Below are positions 17,298-26,462 of a DNA stretch of 64,000 nucleotides, one piece after another (positions within the stretch are counted from its first letter, which is position 1; every line of letters begins with the position of its first letter). This DNA comes from Lysinimonas soli (GTDB lineage: Bacteria > Actinomycetota > Actinomycetes > Actinomycetales > Microbacteriaceae). The notes below the pieces were generated by a model. That model had not been told where the DNA came from. It did not search any database and saw nothing but the letters and a program-made list of their open reading frames with translations. The stretch is from positions 248,001 through 312,000 of the forward strand of contig NZ_JBHSMG010000001.1 of the NCBI RefSeq assembly GCF_042655435.1. The letters run 5' to 3'. Made by a program: the position numbers and the translations under genes.

Positions 17298-18617
17298 ATG
17301 TCAGTTCTCAGCACCTCGCGTGCCCACGCGCCGGCCCCCGCCGAACTCGATCCCGAGGAGCGGATGTCGCGCGATGAGCTCGAGGCACTGCAACTGCGCA
17401 GGCTGCAGGCCACTGTTCGCCTCGCCTATGCCAAGGTGCCGCTGTACACCAGCAAGTTCGATGAGGCCGGTGTGCATCCCGATGATCTCCGGTCTCTCGA
17501 GGACCTGCAGAAGTTCCCCTTCACCACGAAGGAGGACCTGCGCCTCAGCTATCCCTTCGGGATGTTCGCCGTGCCACGCGCCGAGGTCGCACGCATTCAC
17601 GCGTCCTCGGGCACGACCGGGCTGCCGACCGTGGTCGGCTACACCCAGAACGATCTCGACAACTGGGCCACACTGATCGCGCGCTCCTTGCGCGCCAGTG
17701 GTGTGCGTCCGGGGCAGATGGTACACAACGCCTACGGCTACGGGCTGTTCACCGGGGGACTCGGCGCACACGCGGGTATCGAACGACTCGGCTGCACGGT
17801 CGTTCCCATGTCCGGTGGCAACACACCGAAGCAGGTGCAGCTGATCCGGGACTTCCGTCCTGACGCGATCATGGCAACCCCGAGCTATCTCCTCACGATC
17901 ATCGACGCCATCGCGGCGAGCGGCGAGGATCCGCGTCTGAGCTCGCTCGCGGTCGGCATCCTCGGCGCCGAGCCGTGGACGAACGAGATGCGGGACACGA
18001 TCGAGCGCAGCCTCGGGATCGACGCCGTCGACATCTACGGCCTGAGCGAGGTCATGGGTCCGGGGGTTGGCAACGAGTGCATCGAATCGAAGGACGGCCC
18101 GCACATCTGGGAGGACCACTTCCTTCCCGAGATCATCGATTCCGAGACCGGCGCGAGTCTTGCCGACGGGACGCAGGGGGAACTCGTGTTCACAACCCTC
18201 ACGAAAGAGGCGTTGCCGGTGATCCGTTACCGGACTCATGACATCTCGAGTCTTCTTCCCGGCTCGGCCCGACCGAATATGAGGCGCATGAGTCGGATCG
18301 CGGGTCGCAATGACGACATGATCATCCTGCGCGGCGTCAACCTCTTTCCCAGCCAGATCGAGGAGATCGCCCTCGCGATCGAGGGCCTCTCACCCCACTT
18401 CTCCCTCGAGCTGACGACGGCCGGGCGCATGGACAGCCTGACCGTGCACATCGAGTCCCGCGAGGGGTTGAGCGCGGCCGAGGGGCAGGCGGCCGCGGAC
18501 CGGTTGGTTCGAGAGGTGAAGTCCCGCATCGGCAGCTCCGTCGCCGTCGAACTGGCTCAACCGGGATCCCTGCCGCGGAGCGAAGGCAAGCTCAAGCGCC
18601 TCCATGACAACCGCTGA
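17298..18617 (+). CDS. paaK: Phenylacetate-CoA ligase
   Basis: A 439-residue AMP-forming ligase that converts phenylacetate, CoA and ATP to phenylacetyl-CoA, the first step of the aerobic pathway. The P-loop-like motif SSGTTGLPTVVGYT lies near residues 107-120, the adenylate motif IYGLSEVMGPGV near 248, and the C-terminal AMP_C-2 domain runs from about 340. Length matches the family (about 430-440). GGAG lies a few bases before the ATG. A PaaR-type site precedes the thiolase that follows, so the downstream genes may also be transcribed separately. Confidence 0.95.
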   Translation: MSVLSTSRAHAPAPAELDPEERMSRDELEALQLRRLQATVRLAYAKVPLYTSKFDEAGVHPDDLRSLEDLQKFPFTTKEDLRLSYPFGMFAVPRAEVARIHASSGTTGLPTVVGYTQNDLDNWATLIARSLRASGVRPGQMVHNAYGYGLFTGGLGAHAGIERLGCTVVPMSGGNTPKQVQLIRDFRPDAIMATPSYLLTIIDAIAASGEDPRLSSLAVGILGAEPWTNEMRDTIERSLGIDAVDIYGLSEVMGPGVGNECIESKDGPHIWEDHFLPEIIDSETGASLADGTQGELVFTTLTKEALPVIRYRTHDISSLLPGSARPNMRRMSRIAGRNDDMIILRGVNLFPSQIEEIALAIEGLSPHFSLELTTAGRMDSLTVHIESREGLSAAEGQAAADRLVREVKSRIGSSVAVELAQPGSLPRSEGKLKRLHDNR

Positions 18618-18660
18618 GTCGCCGGATTGACGGGCGTCGATGGCGCGTGACATTCTTTTA

Positions 18661-18680
18661 CAGAACGAACGGTCAGTAAG
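18661..18680. promoter_or_regulatory. PaaR-type operator (site B)
   Basis: CAGAACGAACGGTCAGTAAG lies 26 bases upstream of the thiolase ATG (18707) and 43 bases after the paaK stop. It differs by one base from the site at 51200-51219. It implies a separately regulated promoter for the thiolase-paaZ unit. Confidence 0.65.
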
Positions 18681-18706
18681 TGACCGCGACGCAGGGTGAT
18701 GGAGCC

Positions 18707-19891
18707 ATGGCAGAGGCATTGATAGTAGGCGGCGTTCGGACGCCGATCGGACGCTATGGCGGCAGCCTCGCACAGGTGAGGCCCGATGACCTCGCGGCGC
18801 TGGTCATTCGTGAGCTGGTCGAGCGCACTGGGATAGCTGCGGAAGCCATCGACGACATCGTCTTCGGCGACGCGAATCAAGCCGGCGAGGACAACCGGAA
18901 CGTCGCCCGGCTCTCGGGCCTGCTCGCGGGACTCCCTGTCAGCGTTCCCGGCATCACCGTCAACCGGCTGTGTGCGTCTGGCCTCTCCGCCGTGCACATC
19001 GCGAGCGCGATGGTGAAGTCGGGAGAGGCCGATGTCGTCATCGCGGGCGGGGTGGAATCCATGACCCGAGCACCGTGGGTCATGGCGAAGCCCGAGAAGG
19101 CGTTCGGCAAGCCCGGTGAAGTGGCGGACACCTCGATCGGCTGGCGCTTCGTCAACCCGGCTTTTCGCGAACGCAAGTTCACCTTCAGCATGCCCGAAAC
19201 CGGTGAAGAGGTCGGCATCCAGGAGGGGATCACGCGCGAGGATGCTGATGCCTTCGCGCTGCGCTCGCATCAGCGCGCCATCGCCGCGGCGGCGGCAGGT
19301 CGATTCACCGAGGAGATCGTCGCCGTTCCCACGCCCACCGGTCCGGTGTTCGACGATGAGGGCCCGCGCGCCAACACCTCGATGGAGGTGCTGGCGGGTC
19401 TACGTCCGGTGGTCCGGAATGGATCGCTGGTGACCGCCGGCAACGCCTCCCCGCTCAACGACGGCGCCGCGGCCGTGCTGATCGCCAGCGAGGCCGCGGT
19501 CGAGCGCTTCGGGCTGACGCCGAGGGCACGTGTGATCGGGGGGTCCTCCGCCGGGGTGTCGCCCGAGGTGATGGGACTCGGTCCCGTGCCCGCGGTCCAG
19601 AAACTTCTCGCTCGCACTGGACTGGATCTCGCGCAGCTCGGCGCGATCGAGCTCAACGAGGCGTTCGCCACCCAGGCTCTCGCGGTCATGAGGCGCCTAG
19701 GACTCGATGAGCAACTCGTCAATGCCGATGGCGGCGCGATCGCCCTCGGTCATCCGCTGGGGGCGTCCGGCACTCGCATCCTCGTCACCCTTCTCGGGCG
19801 CATGGAACGAGAAGAGGCGCGGCACGGTCTTGCCACGATGTGCGTCGGAGTCGGCCAAGGCGCGGCGCTCGCGGTGGAGCGTCTCGCATGA
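18707..19891 (+). CDS. paaJ: Acetyl-CoA acyltransferase (beta-ketoadipyl-CoA thiolase type)
   Basis: A 394-residue thiolase. The acylated Cys is in NRLCASGLSAVHIAS near residue 90, NEAF near 320, GHPLGASGTR near 350, and the second Cys in TMCVGVGQGAA near 382. In the phenylacetate pathway PaaJ cleaves both 3-oxo-5,6-dehydrosuberyl-CoA and beta-ketoadipyl-CoA. I chose ATG 18707 over GTG 18680 because the latter overlaps the operator palindrome. The gene overlaps the following hydratase by four bases. Confidence 0.9.
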   Translation: MAEALIVGGVRTPIGRYGGSLAQVRPDDLAALVIRELVERTGIAAEAIDDIVFGDANQAGEDNRNVARLSGLLAGLPVSVPGITVNRLCASGLSAVHIASAMVKSGEADVVIAGGVESMTRAPWVMAKPEKAFGKPGEVADTSIGWRFVNPAFRERKFTFSMPETGEEVGIQEGITREDADAFALRSHQRAIAAAAAGRFTEEIVAVPTPTGPVFDDEGPRANTSMEVLAGLRPVVRNGSLVTAGNASPLNDGAAAVLIASEAAVERFGLTPRARVIGGSSAGVSPEVMGLGPVPAVQKLLARTGLDLAQLGAIELNEAFATQALAVMRRLGLDEQLVNADGGAIALGHPLGASGTRILVTLLGRMEREEARHGLATMCVGVGQGAALAVERLA

Positions 19892-20631
19892 CCGCGTCCG
19901 TGCTCCGGGTTGATGCGACGCGCCCCGACCGCCTTCACGTGACGCTCGATCATCCCCAGACCCGCAACGCGATCTCCGCGGCGATGGTCGCGGACTTGCA
20001 CGAGATCTGCCTCTCGCTCGAACGAGACCCGCGGATCCTCCTACTCAGCGGTGCGGGGGGCGTCTTCGCCTCCGGTGCCGATATCGCGGAACTCCGAGAG
20101 CGTCGACGCGATGACGCTCTGGCCGGCATCAACTCGGGAATCTTCCAACGGATCGCCGCTCTTCCGATGCCGGTCATCGCCGTCATCGACGGCTGGGCAC
20201 TCGGCGGCGGCGCGGAGCTCGCCTATGCGGCCGACTTCCGGATCGCCAGTACCTCCGCGAAGATCGGAAATCCCGAGACGAGCCTCGGCATCGCCGCAGC
20301 CGCGGGCGCCACCTGGCGGCTCGTCGAGCTGGTCGGCGAGCCGCTCGCCAAGGAGATCCTGCTGGCGGGGCGCGTGCTCACCGCCGAGCAGGCGTTGGCG
20401 GTCCGGCTTGTTACGGAGGTCCATCCTCCTGAAGCGCTCTCGGCGGCGGCAGACGACCTGGCCGATCGGATCGCCGCACAGGACCCGCTGGCGGTGCGAA
20501 TCACCAAATCTCTGATCCACGCTCCGCGTTCCGCTCATCCCGCGATCGACAATGCCGCCCAAGCGGTGCTGTTCGAGTCGGAGCAGAAGTTCGCTCGAAT
20601 GACCGCCTTCCTGGATCGGAAGAAGAAATGA
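19888..20631 (+). CDS. paaF: Enoyl-CoA hydratase/isomerase (PaaF-like)
   Basis: A 247-residue crotonase-fold protein with an oxyanion-hole region ASGADIAEL near residues 63-71, ALGGGAELAYAADFRIAS near 108-125 and the acidic residue in NPETSLGI near 133. In the paa pathway PaaF hydrates 2,3-dehydroadipyl-CoA. It lies between the thiolase and the 3-hydroxyacyl-CoA dehydrogenase with four-base overlaps on both sides, exactly where PaaF is expected. The exact substrate within the crotonase family is inferred from context. Confidence 0.82.
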   Translation: MTASVLRVDATRPDRLHVTLDHPQTRNAISAAMVADLHEICLSLERDPRILLLSGAGGVFASGADIAELRERRRDDALAGINSGIFQRIAALPMPVIAVIDGWALGGGAELAYAADFRIASTSAKIGNPETSLGIAAAAGATWRLVELVGEPLAKEILLAGRVLTAEQALAVRLVTEVHPPEALSAAADDLADRIAAQDPLAVRITKSLIHAPRSAHPAIDNAAQAVLFESEQKFARMTAFLDRKKK

Positions 20632-21488
20632 CCTCATCGGCGGTGCCGCAGACCGTCGGCGTCATCGGCGGCGGACGGATGGGCGTGGGCATCGCGCACG
20701 CCTTCCTGCTCGCCGGCGCTCGAGTCGTCATCCTCGAACGCGACTCGGCATCCGCCGAGGTGGCAGAGGTCGGGTTGACCGACGCGATCACCCGCAGCGT
20801 GGAGCGTCGCAGCACCCAGGAGAGCGAGGACGACCTTCTGGCTCGCACCGGCACGACGACCGACGCCGCCGATCTGGCAGGGACCGAGCTCGTCGTCGAG
20901 GCGGTCCCCGAGGACTTCGCGCTCAAGTCGACGATGCTCGCGCGAGTCGAGCGTGTTCTCGAGCCGACCTCGTACCTGGCCTCGAACACCTCGTCGCTGT
21001 CGATCGACGAGTTGGCGAGCAAGCTGGAGCGCCCGGATCGCTTCCTGGGCCTGCATTTCTTCAATCCGGTGCCGAGCTCCACCTTGGTCGAGATCGTCCG
21101 AGGCGAACGGACCGGGCCGGGTCTGGTCGCCGAAGCACGCGGCTGGGTGGAAGCCATCGGCAAGACGCCCATCGTCGTGCGCAACTCGCCCGGTTTCGCC
21201 AGCTCCCGGCTCGGCGTCGCCATCGCACTCGAGGCGATCAGGATGCTGGAGGAAGGCGTCGCATCGGCCGAGGACATCGACACCGCCATGGTGCTCGGTT
21301 ACAAGTTCCCGGTCGGCCCATTGCGGCTCACCGACATGGTCGGGCTGGACGTGCGGCTAGGCATCTCGGACTACCTCGAGTCGACTCTCGGCGAGCGGTT
21401 TGCGGCGCCTGCCCTGCTTCGCCAGCTGGTCGAGCAAGGTCACCTGGGCCGGAAGAGCGGTCAGGGCTTCTTCACGTGGACCGAATGA
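20628..21488 (+). CDS. paaH: 3-hydroxyacyl-CoA dehydrogenase (PaaH-like)
   Basis: A 286-residue single-domain 3-hydroxyacyl-CoA dehydrogenase. The NAD motif GGGRMG lies near residues 11-16, the catalytic His in LHFFNPVPSSTLVEIV near 140, and the C-terminal dimerisation domain contains YKFPVGPLRLTDMVGLD. PaaH oxidises 3-hydroxyadipyl-CoA to 3-oxoadipyl-CoA. Length is that of short monofunctional enzymes (about 280-290). It overlaps the hydratase by four bases, and paaZ starts 22 bases after its stop. Confidence 0.88.
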   Translation: MTSSAVPQTVGVIGGGRMGVGIAHAFLLAGARVVILERDSASAEVAEVGLTDAITRSVERRSTQESEDDLLARTGTTTDAADLAGTELVVEAVPEDFALKSTMLARVERVLEPTSYLASNTSSLSIDELASKLERPDRFLGLHFFNPVPSSTLVEIVRGERTGPGLVAEARGWVEAIGKTPIVVRNSPGFASSRLGVAIALEAIRMLEEGVASAEDIDTAMVLGYKFPVGPLRLTDMVGLDVRLGISDYLESTLGERFAAPALLRQLVEQGHLGRKSGQGFFTWTE

Positions 21489-21510
21489 GTCACCGACGAA
21501 AGGACACACG

Positions 21511-23598
21511 ATGACTTCGACGACCCAGGCCAGAGTCGGCACCCGCGGGGACAGCCCCCGGCTGCTCCCCAGTTACGTGGCCGGAGCGTGGTGGACGCCG
21601 GAGCGCGGGGCACCGGTTCTCGACGCGTCGACCGGCGAACCGATCGCGCTCGTCGGGTCGGAAGGCCTCGATCTCGCGGCGGCCGTGGACTATGCCAGAA
21701 CCGTCGGGCAGAAAAGCCTCGGTGCGCTCACCTTCCATCAACGCGCGCTCGTGCTGAAGGCGCTGGCCAGCGTGCTTTCCGAGCAGAAGGACGCGCTCTA
21801 CGAACTCAGCACGCGCACGGGTGCGACGCGGCGCGACTCCTTTGTGGACATCGACGGCGGAATCGGCGTTCTCTACAGCTATGCCAGCAAGGGCCGTCGG
21901 GAACTGCCGAACAGCACCCTCTTGATCGATGGGCCGCCAGAGGGCTTGTCGAAGGACGGCTCATTCGGCGGCCAGCACATCTATTCGCGCGTGCCGGGAG
22001 TCGCCTTCCAGGTCAACGCCTTCAACTTCCCGGTCTGGGGGATGCTGGAGAAGTTCGCGCCGGCGTTCCTCGCCGGAGTTCCGAGCATCGCGAAACCTGC
22101 CACGCCGACCGCATACCTGACCGAGGCGTGCGTCCGCATCATGGTGGATTCCGGGCTGCTTCCCGAGGGCGCGTTGCAGTTGGTCTCCGGCTCGGTCCGT
22201 GGCTTCCTCGACCACCTCGACGTGCGTGACCGTGTCGGCTTCACCGGGTCGGCGTCGACGGCGACGGCGCTGAAGGTGGACGACGCCGTCATCTCGAGAG
22301 GAGTCGCTCTCGGCTGTGAGACCGACTCGCTCAACTCGGCGATCCTGACTCCGGATGCCGTCGAAGGGACGCCGGAGTTCGATGCCTTCGTCGCATCGGT
22401 GGTTGCTGAGATCACCTCCAAGGCCGGCCAGAAATGCACCTGCGTCCGCCGGGTCATCGTGCCCGTCGAGATGGCAGATGCGGTGATCTCGGCTTTGAGC
22501 GTCCGCCTTGACGCCAGGACCGTGGTCGGCGACCCGCGGGCCGACGGCGTCACGATGGGCCCCCTCGCCAGCATCGACCAGCGCGACGACGTGCGCTCCA
22601 GTATCGAAGCGCTCATCGCGGGTGGTGGGGAGATCGTCTACGGGAGCCTTGCCGAGCCCGAGGTGGTCAACGCCGACGGGTCGGTGTCGGCTTCCGTCGG
22701 CGCATTCCTGGCCCCGGTGCTGTTGCGGTTCGCCGATGCCGATGCCGATGCCGTGCACCGGATCGAGGCGTTCGGCCCGGTGGCGTCGATTCTGGGCTAC
22801 CGGGACTTGGATGACGCGATCCGCCTGGCGAATCGAGGTGGCGGCTCTCTCGTCGCAACGATCGCCGGGGCGGACCCGGCTGCGGTGGCTGCGGTCTTCG
22901 CCGGAATCGCGCCGTTCCACGGGCGCGTGCTCGTGCTCGACCGTGACGACGCCCGCTCGAGCACGGGGCACGGCTCGCCGATGCCTCAACTGGTGCATGG
23001 CGGCCCCGGGCGCGCCGGCGGCGGCGAGGAGCTCGGCGGCATCCGGGCCGTAAAGCACTTCATGCAGCGGACCGCCGTGCAGGGCTCTCCGGCCGCCCTG
23101 ACCGGGTTGACCGGGGAGTGGCGGGCCGGAGCGCCGTCGGTCAGCACAGGGGAGCACCCGTTCCGAAAGCCTCTGTCGCGGCTGCGGATCGGCGATGCCG
23201 TCGAGTCCGGGTCGAGGGAGATCACCCTGGATGACATCGAGCACTTCGCCGAGTTCACGGGAGACACCTTCTACGCTCACATGGACGAGGAGGCCGCCGC
23301 GGCCAATCCGTTCTTCCCCGGTCGCGTCGCTCACGGGTATCTGCTGCTGTCATGGGCGGCGGGACTCTTCGTTGACCCGGCCCCCGGCCCGGTCCTCGCC
23401 AACTACGGACTCGAGAACTTGCGTTTCGTGACGCCCGTCTCCCCGGGAGACTCGGTGCGGGTCATCCTGACCGCGAAGCAGATCACGCCCCGAGAGACGG
23501 AAGACTACGGCGAGGTGCGGTGGGATGCGGTGTTGCTCAATCAGCGCGATGAGCCGGTCGCGAACTACGAGGTCCTGACACTCGTCAGTAAGGAGTGA
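21511..23598 (+). CDS. paaZ: Bifunctional oxepin-CoA hydrolase / 3-oxo-5,6-dehydrosuberyl-CoA semialdehyde dehydrogenase
   Basis: A 695-residue fusion enzyme that opens the seven-membered oxepin-CoA ring and oxidises the resulting aldehyde. The N-terminal aldehyde dehydrogenase domain (about 1-520) has the active-site Cys in AGQKCTCVRRV near residue 309. The C-terminal MaoC-type hydratase domain (about 545-695) carries the Asp/His dyad region TGDTFYAHMD...GRVAHGYLLLS. Length matches E. coli PaaZ (681). ATG 21511 follows AAAGGA. Its stop is one base from that of the convergent TetR gene. Confidence 0.95.
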   Translation: MTSTTQARVGTRGDSPRLLPSYVAGAWWTPERGAPVLDASTGEPIALVGSEGLDLAAAVDYARTVGQKSLGALTFHQRALVLKALASVLSEQKDALYELSTRTGATRRDSFVDIDGGIGVLYSYASKGRRELPNSTLLIDGPPEGLSKDGSFGGQHIYSRVPGVAFQVNAFNFPVWGMLEKFAPAFLAGVPSIAKPATPTAYLTEACVRIMVDSGLLPEGALQLVSGSVRGFLDHLDVRDRVGFTGSASTATALKVDDAVISRGVALGCETDSLNSAILTPDAVEGTPEFDAFVASVVAEITSKAGQKCTCVRRVIVPVEMADAVISALSVRLDARTVVGDPRADGVTMGPLASIDQRDDVRSSIEALIAGGGEIVYGSLAEPEVVNADGSVSASVGAFLAPVLLRFADADADAVHRIEAFGPVASILGYRDLDDAIRLANRGGGSLVATIAGADPAAVAAVFAGIAPFHGRVLVLDRDDARSSTGHGSPMPQLVHGGPGRAGGGEELGGIRAVKHFMQRTAVQGSPAALTGLTGEWRAGAPSVSTGEHPFRKPLSRLRIGDAVESGSREITLDDIEHFAEFTGDTFYAHMDEEAAAANPFFPGRVAHGYLLLSWAAGLFVDPAPGPVLANYGLENLRFVTPVSPGDSVRVILTAKQITPRETEDYGEVRWDAVLLNQRDEPVANYEVLTLVSKE

Positions 23599-23599
23599 C

Positions 23600-24235
23600 T
23601 CAGCTGTGCGGCGAGACGATCAGCCCGTCGAAGGCGACGGCGATCACGTCATCGGCAAGCTGATCGACCGTGAGCCCCTTGCCGGGTTTGTACCAGTCGA
23701 CGATCGAGTTGACCATTCCGAAGAGCAAGCGGGTGATCGTCCCGGAGTCGACGTCAGAGCGCACCGCGCCGGCCGAGACCCCCTGGTCGACGAGCTGCGC
23801 GACCTGATGATCGAACTCCCGCCGACGACGAAGCGCGTCGCGTTCGATCGCGGTGTTCCCGCGAACACGCAACAAGACCGTGACATAGGGAAGATCGGCG
23901 ACGAGAACCGCAACCGCGGCGCGGACCACGAAGCGCAGCCGCTCCACGGGGTCCCCATTCGTCGCCCCCGGCAGGGTGAGTACGTTCTCGAGGCTGCCGA
24001 GAGCTCGGTCCAAGGCCAACCGAAGCAGATCCTCCTTTCCGGTGACGTGATAGTAGACCGCGGACTTGCTCGTGCCGAGTCGCTCTGCGAGCAGGCCCAT
24101 CGAGGTGGCGTCGTAGCCGAAATCGTTGAATGCCGAGACGGCGATCTCGAGAACCGTCTCGAGATCGTAGGGGTCTCGACCGACGCGACCGTTGCCGACG
24201 GTACTCGACGGTTTCGCGCGCGCTGAAGGGGTCAT
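23600..24235 (-). CDS. paaR: TetR family repressor of the paa genes (PaaR-like)
   Basis: A 211-residue TetR-family protein. The HTH lies at about residues 20-65 (FGYDATSMGLLAERLGTSKSAVYYHVTGKEDLL region) and the C-terminal helical domain is of the kind found in PaaR-type repressors that release DNA on binding phenylacetyl-CoA. The start is ATG 24235 or GTG 24241. The gene is divergent from paaA; the shared promoter region holds a near-perfect palindrome (24291-24310), with related sites at two other paa promoters. The assignment rests on family, location and those sites. Confidence 0.8.
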   Translation of the reverse strand: MTPSARAKPSSTVGNGRVGRDPYDLETVLEIAVSAFNDFGYDATSMGLLAERLGTSKSAVYYHVTGKEDLLRLALDRALGSLENVLTLPGATNGDPVERLRFVVRAAVAVLVADLPYVTVLLRVRGNTAIERDALRRRREFDHQVAQLVDQGVSAGAVRSDVDSGTITRLLFGMVNSIVDWYKPGKGLTVDQLADDVIAVAFDGLIVSPHS

Positions 24236-24290
24236 GACCACCGACTCTAGCCGACGAGTGGCCTTGTTCCGCGGCGATCCGCGTGGTATT

Positions 24291-24310
24291 TTTACTGAAC
24301 GATCAGTAAG
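24291..24310. promoter_or_regulatory. PaaR-type operator (site C) at the paaR/paaA divergent promoter
   Basis: TTTACTGAACGATCAGTAAG has perfect 7-bp arms, TTACTGA (24292-24298) and TCAGTAA (24303-24309), around ACGA. It lies 37 bases before the paaA start codon and 55 bases before the start of the divergent TetR gene. It is the most symmetric of the four related sites. Confidence 0.75.
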
Positions 24311-24346
24311 TTGGCGAGTCGATGACGGCTCGGGAAGGAGAGCCTC

Positions 24347-25336
24347 GTGGCCTTAGTGACGCCCGGCATCAGGCCCGGAGCCGTGGATGATGCGGCCGGT
24401 GAAGAGCGATTCCTGGAGCTCATCACAAGCGACAGCCGGGTCGAGCCCACCGACTGGATGCCGGAGGCCTACCGCAAGACGCTCGTGCGGCAGATCTCGC
24501 AGCATGCGCACTCCGAGATCATCGGCATGCAGCCGGAGGGCAACTGGATCACCCGAGCCCCCAGCCTGAAGCGCAAAGCGATTCTGATGGCCAAGGTGCA
24601 GGACGAGGCGGGTCATGGGCTGTACCTCTATTCGGCAGCGCAGACCCTGGGCACCGATCGCGACACCATGTTCGAGCAGCTCATCACCGGCGCCGCGAAG
24701 TACTCGTCGATCTTCAACTACCTCACTCCGACCTGGGCTGACATGGGCTCGATCGGCTGGCTGGTCGATGGCGCCGCGATCTGCAACCAGGTGCCCCTCT
24801 GTCGCGCGTCCTATGGCCCGTATGCACGCGCGATGGTGCGCATCTGCAAGGAGGAATCGTTCCATCAGCGCCAAGGCTTCGAGATCCTCCTGGCACTCAT
24901 GAACGGTTCGGAGTCGCAACGGGCCATGGCTCAGGAGTCGGTCAATCGCTGGTATGCGCCGGCGTTGATGATGTTCGGTCCCCCCGACGCGGACTCACCC
25001 AACTCGCGGCAGAGCATGGACTGGAAGATCAAGCGCTTCAGCAACGACGAGCTGCGGCAGCGGTTCGTCGACATGCTCGTTCCGCAGGCGGAGGCGTTGG
25101 GCGTGACCCTGCCGGATCCCGACCTCAAATGGAACGAGGAGCGGGGTCACTACGACTTCGGTGAGCTGGACTGGTCGGAGTTCTACGACGTACTGAAGGG
25201 CAACGGTCAGGCGAATGCGGTTCGGCTCAACACACGCCGGGCCGCCCACGAAGGCGGCGCGTGGGTGCGAGAGGCGGCCCGGGCTTATGCCGACAAGCAG
25301 GCGGCGGCCGCCGCGGATTTGGAGCTGGCATCGTGA
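24347..25336 (+). CDS. paaA: 1,2-phenylacetyl-CoA epoxidase, catalytic subunit PaaA
   Basis: A 329-residue diiron oxygenase subunit that, with PaaB, C and E, epoxidises phenylacetyl-CoA. The two carboxylate-His metal-binding motifs are visible: QDEAGHGLYLY near residues 85-95 and CKEESFHQRQG near 167-177. Start GTG 24347 is preceded by GGAAGGAG at an ideal distance. It is the first gene of the paaABCDE-paaG unit and overlaps paaB by four bases. Confidence 0.96.
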   Translation: MALVTPGIRPGAVDDAAGEERFLELITSDSRVEPTDWMPEAYRKTLVRQISQHAHSEIIGMQPEGNWITRAPSLKRKAILMAKVQDEAGHGLYLYSAAQTLGTDRDTMFEQLITGAAKYSSIFNYLTPTWADMGSIGWLVDGAAICNQVPLCRASYGPYARAMVRICKEESFHQRQGFEILLALMNGSESQRAMAQESVNRWYAPALMMFGPPDADSPNSRQSMDWKIKRFSNDELRQRFVDMLVPQAEALGVTLPDPDLKWNEERGHYDFGELDWSEFYDVLKGNGQANAVRLNTRRAAHEGGAWVREAARAYADKQAAAAADLELAS

Positions 25337-25641
25337 CGAGCCCCGGTGACTCCGGTACCCGCGAGCAGTGGCCGCTCTGGGAGGTCTTCATCCGTTCGTC
25401 GCGCGGTCTGTCGCACGTCCACGCCGGATCGCTGCACGCACCCGACGAGACCATGGCGGTGCGGAACGCGCGAGACCTGTACACCCGCCGAAGCGAAGGC
25501 GTCTCCATCTGGGTCGTGCGGGCCTCCGACATCACTGCCTCGGATCCCGATGCCAAGGGCGCGTTCTTCGAGTCGCCGCGCGGCAAGGAGTTCCGTCACG
25601 CCAACTACTACACGAAGTCTGAGGGGGTGCCGCACCTGTGA
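25333..25641 (+). CDS. paaB: 1,2-phenylacetyl-CoA epoxidase subunit PaaB
   Basis: A 102-residue PaaB protein with the family-typical start WPLWEVFIRSSRGLSHVHAGSLHAPD and the ending NYYTKSEGVPHL. PaaB bridges PaaAC dimers in the multicomponent epoxidase. GTG 25333 overlaps the paaA stop, and the gene overlaps paaC by four bases. I rejected the longer in-frame start at 25261 because it would run far into paaA. Confidence 0.95.
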   Translation: MTSPGDSGTREQWPLWEVFIRSSRGLSHVHAGSLHAPDETMAVRNARDLYTRRSEGVSIWVVRASDITASDPDAKGAFFESPRGKEFRHANYYTKSEGVPHL

Positions 25642-26462
25642 GCGTGACCAGCAAACGGGCGGCGTCGCCGGTGATCACGCCGGAAGCGCTGGCCGAGCAG
25701 ATCTCGGCCGCGAAACTGGTCGCATCCGAGCCCGTCGCGCGCTACGCACTCGGGCTGGGGGACGACGCCCTCATCCTCGCTCAGCGCCTCGGTGAGTGGA
25801 TCGCCCATGCGCCCGAGCTCGAAGAGGACATCGCCCTGGGCAACATCGGGCTCGACCTGCTCGGTCACGCGCGGAGCCTGCTGAGCTACGCGGGATCGGC
25901 GTGGGGTATGGCCGAGGACGACCTGGCCTACTTTCGCGACGAGCCGGAGTTCCGCTGCCACCAGTTGTTCGAACAGCCCATCGGGGATTTCGCCCAAACC
26001 ATCGCGCGTCAACTGATCGCCTCGGCGTATTTCCACGGGCTCTATCGATCACTGGGGCGGTCCGCCGATCCAACCCTCGCCGCAATCGCGGCCAAGGCGG
26101 TCAAAGAGATTGACTACCACCTCGACCACTCCTCGCAGTGGTTGCTGCGGTTGGGGCTGGGCACAGAGGAATCGGCTCGTCGGATGCAGCGCGGACTCGA
26201 CGCGATGTGGCCGTTCGTGGACGAGTTGTTCCGCCGGCAGCCGGAAATCGAGGAGCTCGACGGAATCGCCGTTGACCCCGCTTCGCTTCGGCCGGCCTTC
26301 GACCAGCTCGTACCGCGGCTGATCGTCGAGGCCGGATTGTCGGTTCCGACGACCGGCTCCGCCCGCGGGGGTGGTCGTCAAGGAGTGCACTCCGAGGCCC
26401 TGGGTCCCCTCCTCGCCGAGATGCAGGTGCTGGCTCGCGCCCACCCGGGGGAGGCATGGTGA
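25638..26462 (+). CDS. paaC: 1,2-phenylacetyl-CoA epoxidase, structural subunit PaaC
   Basis: A 274-residue ferritin-like helical protein, the non-catalytic partner of PaaA in the epoxidase. Typical PaaC features include RYALGLGDDALILAQRLGEW near residues 33-52, IALGNIGLDLLGHARSLL near 64-81 and KEIDYHLDHSSQWLLRLG near 155-172. GTG 25638 overlaps the paaB stop by four bases, and the gene overlaps paaD by seven. Length agrees with the family (about 250-275). Confidence 0.94.
   Translation: MSVTSKRAASPVITPEALAEQISAAKLVASEPVARYALGLGDDALILAQRLGEWIAHAPELEEDIALGNIGLDLLGHARSLLSYAGSAWGMAEDDLAYFRDEPEFRCHQLFEQPIGDFAQTIARQLIASAYFHGLYRSLGRSADPTLAAIAAKAVKEIDYHLDHSSQWLLRLGLGTEESARRMQRGLDAMWPFVDELFRRQPEIEELDGIAVDPASLRPAFDQLVPRLIVEAGLSVPTTGSARGGGRQGVHSEALGPLLAEMQVLARAHPGEAW

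Noticed and set aside
23579..23592. TCAGTAAG near the paaZ stop, similar to a PaaR half-site
   Set aside because: Only half of the pattern is present (no GAACG) and it lies inside coding sequence between convergent genes.
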